The position numbers and the translations under genes are program-made. This document shows positions 6,906 to 8,993 of a stretch of 8,993 nt of DNA, one piece after another (the first letter of the stretch is position 1; each line of letters begins with the position of its first letter). Below the pieces are notes generated by a model that did no database searches, was not told the DNA's origin, and saw only the letters and a program-made list of their open reading frames with translations. Location: positions 1-8,993 of the forward strand of contig JAGODA010000122.1 in assembly GCA_017998475.1 (NCBI GenBank), in the 5' to 3' direction. Source of the stretch: Spirochaetota bacterium. GTDB lineage: Bacteria; Spirochaetota; UBA4802; UBA5368.

Positions 6906-7111
6906 TTGTACACCTCTATCGCCGTGTCGGGACACATGACGGCGCAGGTCTTGCACCCCGTACAGCGCTCGCGTTCCTCCTCGATGAATTCGGCCGGGAA
7001 ATAGCCGATCCGGTTGTGCTCCCGGGAGACCCTGATCAGGTTGCGCGGACAGAACTCGATGCAGAAGCAGCATCCCTTGCAGCGGTCACGATCGATCACT
7101 ATGTGTGCCAT
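6902..7111 (-). CDS. vorD: 2-oxoacid:ferredoxin oxidoreductase delta subunit, 2x[4Fe-4S] ferredoxin
   Basis: The 69-residue bacterial-type ferredoxin subunit has two complete cluster motifs: C11-x2-C14-x2-C17-x3-C21-P and C50-x2-C53-x2-C56-x3-C60-P. An additional cysteine sits at C15. Each motif's first three cysteines plus the other motif's last one would hold a [4Fe-4S] cluster. It relays electrons from the thiamine site of the beta chain to soluble ferredoxin. The frame extends upstream to 7237, but I place the start at ATG 7109-7111. It gives the expected MAHIVIDRDRCKGC N-terminus, and no other start lies between it and GGAGG (7124-7128). The 12-base spacing from that site is longer than usual. 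It is the first gene of the operon. Confidence 0.92.
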   Translation of the reverse strand: MAHIVIDRDRCKGCCFCIEFCPRNLIRVSREHNRIGYFPAEFIEEERERCTGCKTCAVMCPDTAIEVYK

Positions 7112-7172
7112 TGAAGAACCAGTCCTCCCGGGGTGTGCGCGTGAAACGCGAGGGCCCTGATGGATTTTTTGG

Positions 7173-7206
7173 AGTATAATTAAGCGCGCGCGGGGGGTGG
7201 TGTCAA
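7173..7206 (-). promoter_or_regulatory. Candidate promoter of the vor operon
   Basis: A perfect TTGACA (minus strand, 7201-7206) lies 95 bases upstream of the vorD start. At 17 bases spacing the -10 position reads TTAATT (7178-7183), a poor match. The better -10 hexamer TATACT (7173-7178) is 22 bases away, too far for a standard sigma-70 promoter. The transcript would begin near 7165-7170. The location and the perfect -35 make a promoter here likely, but the exact -10 is unresolved. Confidence 0.45.
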
Positions 7207-7277
7207 TAAAAATCGCCGCGCGGGGGTCTTTTTTCATTATTATGCGCGGGATCCGGAAAGGAAGAAATCTTTATGAA

Positions 7278-7306
7278 TTGACGGCGCGCTCAAGCCGCTA
7301 TAGAGA
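7278..7306 (+). promoter_or_regulatory. Candidate promoter of the plus-strand gene pair
   Basis: TTGACG (7278-7283, 5 of 6 matches to the -35 consensus) is followed by TATAGA (7299-7304) after 15 bases or TAGAGA (7301-7306) after 17 bases. Neither is ideal. A start near 7312 would give a leader of about 130 nt before the gene at 7441. Confidence 0.4.
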
Positions 7307-7360
7307 GTACGTTACTGCCGGGCGGCCCCGGTGCCGATACTGAATACGGACGACCGGGTG

Positions 7361-7375
7361 CGCGGTGTAACCGCG
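7361..7375 (+). promoter_or_regulatory. Perfect hairpin/palindrome CGCGGT-GTA-ACCGCG in the leader of the plus-strand genes
   Basis: Two perfect 6-base arms surround a 3-base centre. The core CGGTGTAACCG is almost the same as CGGTGTAAACCG on the minus strand of the nqr leader (4248-4259), differing by one A. It could be an RNA hairpin or a protein-binding palindrome. No regulator is known from the window. Confidence 0.35.
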
Positions 7376-7440
7376 GAGTGCCCCGGAGTCCATATACCGT
7401 GACGGAAGTGTTGAGCCGTCCAGCGTGAAGAGGTGGACCG

Positions 7441-7803
7441 ATGGATGCCAGCGAGCGGGCTTCGCTCATTCGAAGGGGAAACGAGTGCTTCAACAGCGGC
7501 GATATCAGGCAGGCGGTGGAGCTGTTCGTAAAGACGAAATACCGCGACGGCCTTACCCGCGTCGGCGATTATTATTTCTACGATAAACGGCAACCGCTCC
7601 TGGCGGTTAAATTCTATCGCATGGCGGGAGTGAGCTCCAAGGTGGAGGAGATCCAGGCGCGAATGGTAATGGCCCTGTCTCAATGGCTCGGCGGCGAATC
7701 GAAACCTCCCGCCCCCCGCGTCGAGTTGCCGCCGCTGAAGGTCTCACCGAAGCTCAGGATTCTCGCCGAAGAGATACTGCGCAGGGAGAAAGATGGGGCC
7801 TAG
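7441..7803 (+). CDS. Small TPR-like helical protein of unknown function
   Basis: The 120-residue cytoplasmic protein has no signal peptide, membrane segment or catalytic motif. Residues about 5-31 (RRGNECFNSGDIRQAVELF) and 37-64 (GDYYFYDKRQPLLAVKFY) look like two helix-turn-helix hairpins with the G/A/F spacing of tetratricopeptide repeats. They are followed by a helix (66-83), a proline-rich linker (about 88-99) and a charged C-terminal helix (102-117). I recall similar small proteins in Spirochaetes, but cannot name one with certainty. The ATG is well placed: AGAGGTGG ends 4 bases before it. The downstream M16 peptidase gene follows after 102 bases, so the two may be co-transcribed. A scaffold or protein-binding role is plausible from the fold, with no evidence for a specific partner. 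Confidence 0.8.
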   Translation: MDASERASLIRRGNECFNSGDIRQAVELFVKTKYRDGLTRVGDYYFYDKRQPLLAVKFYRMAGVSSKVEEIQARMVMALSQWLGGESKPPAPRVELPPLKVSPKLRILAEEILRREKDGA

Positions 7804-7828
7804 CCGCGCCGCACACGCACCGGAAAGG

Positions 7829-7868
7829 TACCGCGTCCGTGCGGGCCCCGGAAGGACGGTGCGCGGTA
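7829..7868 (+). other. Stem-loop between the TPR-like gene and the peptidase gene
   Basis: TACCGCG (7829-7835) pairs with CGCGGTA (7862-7868). Inside, after a small internal loop, CCGT (7837-7840) pairs with ACGG (7856-7859). There is no T-run downstream, so it is not a typical terminator. It may be an mRNA stability element or attenuator between the two genes. The following bases up to the AAGGAG at 7894-7899 show nothing else. Confidence 0.3.
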
Positions 7869-7905
7869 TCGATGCAATACAAACTGCTTGTTCAAGGAGT
7901 AACCG

Positions 7906-8993
7906 ATGACTGGTAGGATGATACGGGCGCTGTGCCTGTGCGCGATGCTGGTGCCGGTTTCGTTCGGGGCCGCGCACGGTGCGCCCGAGGCGGGGCTCGA
8001 GTATCTGAAAAAAAATGTCCAGACCAGAACGCTGGGCAACGGTATCAATGTGATCGCGCTCAACCGCGGCTACTCCCCCACGCTCGCGCTTGTCATTTCG
8101 TTCCGGGTAGGGTCGGCCGATGAAAGCTATCGCACCGCCGGGGCCGCGCACATGCTCGAGCACATGCTCTTCAAGGGGACGGACGTCATCGGCACGAAGG
8201 ACTACAAAAAGGAGAAAAAGCTCCTCGACGAGATCGAGGCCATCGGTGAGGCCCTCGACGGACTGAGGCTGTCGAGCCCCGGCGACCGGCGCATTCCGGT
8301 GCTCGAGAAGAAGCTGAAAAAACTCGAGGAGGACCACGCGAAGTACGTCGTGAGCTCGCCTTATGACCGCGTCTACAGCGAGATCGGCGGGGTCGGATTC
8401 AACGCGTCGACATCGCGCGACATGACCTCTTACTTCATTGAGGTACCCTCCGAAAAACTTGAGCTGTGGGCGCAGACCGAGTCGGAACGATTGCGTAACC
8501 CGGTTTTCAGGGAATATTACAAGGAACGCAGCACCGTCGTCGAAGAGCGGTTGATGCGCTACGATTCCAAGGGGCTCGAGGGCCTGGTCGAGCGTTTCAT
8601 CGCCGCGGCATTCGTCGCGCACCCGTACCGGCATCCCATCATCGGGTGGGATTCGGTTATACGTCACATGTCCATACGGGACGTCCGGGACTTCTTCAGA
8701 CGATACTATATCCCGTCACGCATGACGATTACGGTCGTCGGAAAGCAGGATGTCGATAAGACCTTCGCCGTAATCGAGCGCTGTTTCGGGCAGATGAAGG
8801 CGTCCGATGAGCCACCGCCGCTGAAGACGCGCGAGCCGGCGACGTCCGGAGAGCGGCGCCTGGAGTACCATTTCGACGCCAATCCGTACCTGCTGATCGG
8901 CTGGAACAAGCCGTCGTTCCCGGCGGATGCGGATTACACCTGCGACATCATCGCGGGCATGCTTTCCGACGGAAGGACGTCACGCCTCTACCG
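7906..8993 (+). CDS. Exported M16-family zinc metallopeptidase (N-terminal part, runs off the right edge)
   Basis: The first 362 codons are present, with no stop before the edge. ATG 7906-7908 follows AAGGAG by 6 bases. An N-terminal signal peptide is likely: basic MTGRMIR, hydrophobic core to about residue 20, possible cleavage near AAHGA. The inverted zinc motif H82-M-L-E85-H86 is intact, and the distal zinc-ligand Glu is probably E213 or E214 in TVVEERLMR. FNASTSRDMTSYF (165-177) and ERLRNPVF (194-201) are family blocks. Between the zinc motif and the NASTS block there is an insertion of about 50 mostly charged residues (about 98-155), probably a coiled coil, seen in a known long M16 subgroup. 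A second, inactive M16 domain probably starts around 310-320. The substrate is unknown; periplasmic peptide degradation or processing is inferred. Confidence 0.9.
   Translation, partial: MTGRMIRALCLCAMLVPVSFGAAHGAPEAGLEYLKKNVQTRTLGNGINVIALNRGYSPTLALVISFRVGSADESYRTAGAAHMLEHMLFKGTDVIGTKDYKKEKKLLDEIEAIGEALDGLRLSSPGDRRIPVLEKKLKKLEEDHAKYVVSSPYDRVYSEIGGVGFNASTSRDMTSYFIEVPSEKLELWAQTESERLRNPVFREYYKERSTVVEERLMRYDSKGLEGLVERFIAAAFVAHPYRHPIIGWDSVIRHMSIRDVRDFFRRYYIPSRMTITVVGKQDVDKTFAVIERCFGQMKASDEPPPLKTREPATSGERRLEYHFDANPYLLIGWNKPSFPADADYTCDIIAGMLSDGRTSRLY

Larger units (their letters stand above)
7112..7440. other. Divergent intergenic region between the vor operon and the plus-strand gene pair
   Basis: This 329-base stretch has no convincing gene on either strand. 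It contains a promoter-like pair for the vor operon, an AT-rich block (about 7217-7280, with TTTTTT and CATTATTATG), a promoter-like pair for the plus strand, and a plus-strand leader of about 130 nt. The leader has a tight hairpin at 7361-7375 and a weaker one (GACGG 7401-7405 with CCGTC 7416-7420) close to the ribosome site AGAGGTGG of the gene at 7441. GGGCCC palindromes and CG-alternating tracts (7184-7192) are present. No known riboswitch or small RNA was recognised. Confidence 0.6.

Noticed and set aside
7171..7183. Perfect TATAAT on the plus strand at 7175-7180
   Set aside because: No -35-like hexamer lies 15-19 bases upstream (the sequence there is GGGCCCT), and it would give a very long leader for the gene at 7441.
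7112..7237. Longer start for the ferredoxin subunit at 7237
   Set aside because: The extra 42 residues would span the candidate promoter and do not resemble a ferredoxin; the family starts near MAHIVIDRDRC.
7821..7870. Possible c-di-GMP (GEMM) riboswitch suggested by CACGCA near 7814
   Set aside because: The second conserved block and the tetraloop receptor pattern are not present, and the region is too short.
7804..7905. CCCCGGAAGG in the gap before the peptidase, resembling part of the SRP RNA core
   Set aside because: The flanking conserved SRP bases and the long helix are absent; the match is only a short GC-rich string.

Overview
The window is GC-rich and tightly packed. It carries two energy-metabolism operons on the minus strand and, divergently, the start of a plus-strand pair of genes. 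No RNA gene, CRISPR array, insertion sequence or phage gene was seen. The organism is a Gram-negative-type bacterium with low-potential ferredoxin chemistry and a sodium-pumping respiratory enzyme. The 120-residue protein at 7441 and the long-insert M16 peptidase at 7906 both resemble, from memory, proteins of Spirochaetes such as Leptospira. A GC-rich member of that group is a guess, not a demonstrated assignment.

Region 1 (1-4224, minus strand) is a Na+-translocating NADH:quinone oxidoreductase operon. It reads, in transcription order, a small four-cysteine membrane protein resembling the NQR maturation factor NqrM, then nqrA, nqrB, nqrC, nqrD and the first 18 codons of nqrE. nqrF would lie beyond the left edge. 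nqrA/nqrB overlap by 4 bases, nqrB/nqrC by 14 and nqrC/nqrD by 14, and nqrD is 6 bases from nqrE. Both covalent-FMN motifs (NqrB, NqrC) and the NqrD Fe-S cysteines are visible. No ApbE flavin transferase gene is in the window.

Region 2 (4225-4511) is a 287-base gap. It holds a possible stem-loop after the upstream operon, a good candidate promoter for the nqr operon and a leader of about 120 nt with inverted repeats.

Region 3 (4512-7111, minus strand) is a complete four-gene 2-oxoacid:ferredoxin oxidoreductase operon in the order ferredoxin subunit, alpha, beta, gamma. The alpha chain is most like the VorB (branched-chain 2-oxoacid) type. The first three genes are joined by two ATGA overlaps.

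Region 4 (7112-7440) is a 329-base divergent intergenic region with promoter-like elements for both directions and hairpins in the plus-strand leader. Region 5 (7441-8993, plus strand) holds a small TPR-like protein of unknown function and the N-terminal part of an exported M16 zinc peptidase that runs off the right edge.

Together the two operons would oxidise 2-oxoacids to acyl-CoA with reduced ferredoxin and oxidise NADH to build a sodium gradient. Any direct electron link between them is inference. I found no clearly undescribed system. The most interesting items are the NqrM-like gene at the head of the nqr operon, the variant flavinylation motif in NqrB, and a GGTGTAA-containing element shared by two otherwise unrelated leaders.
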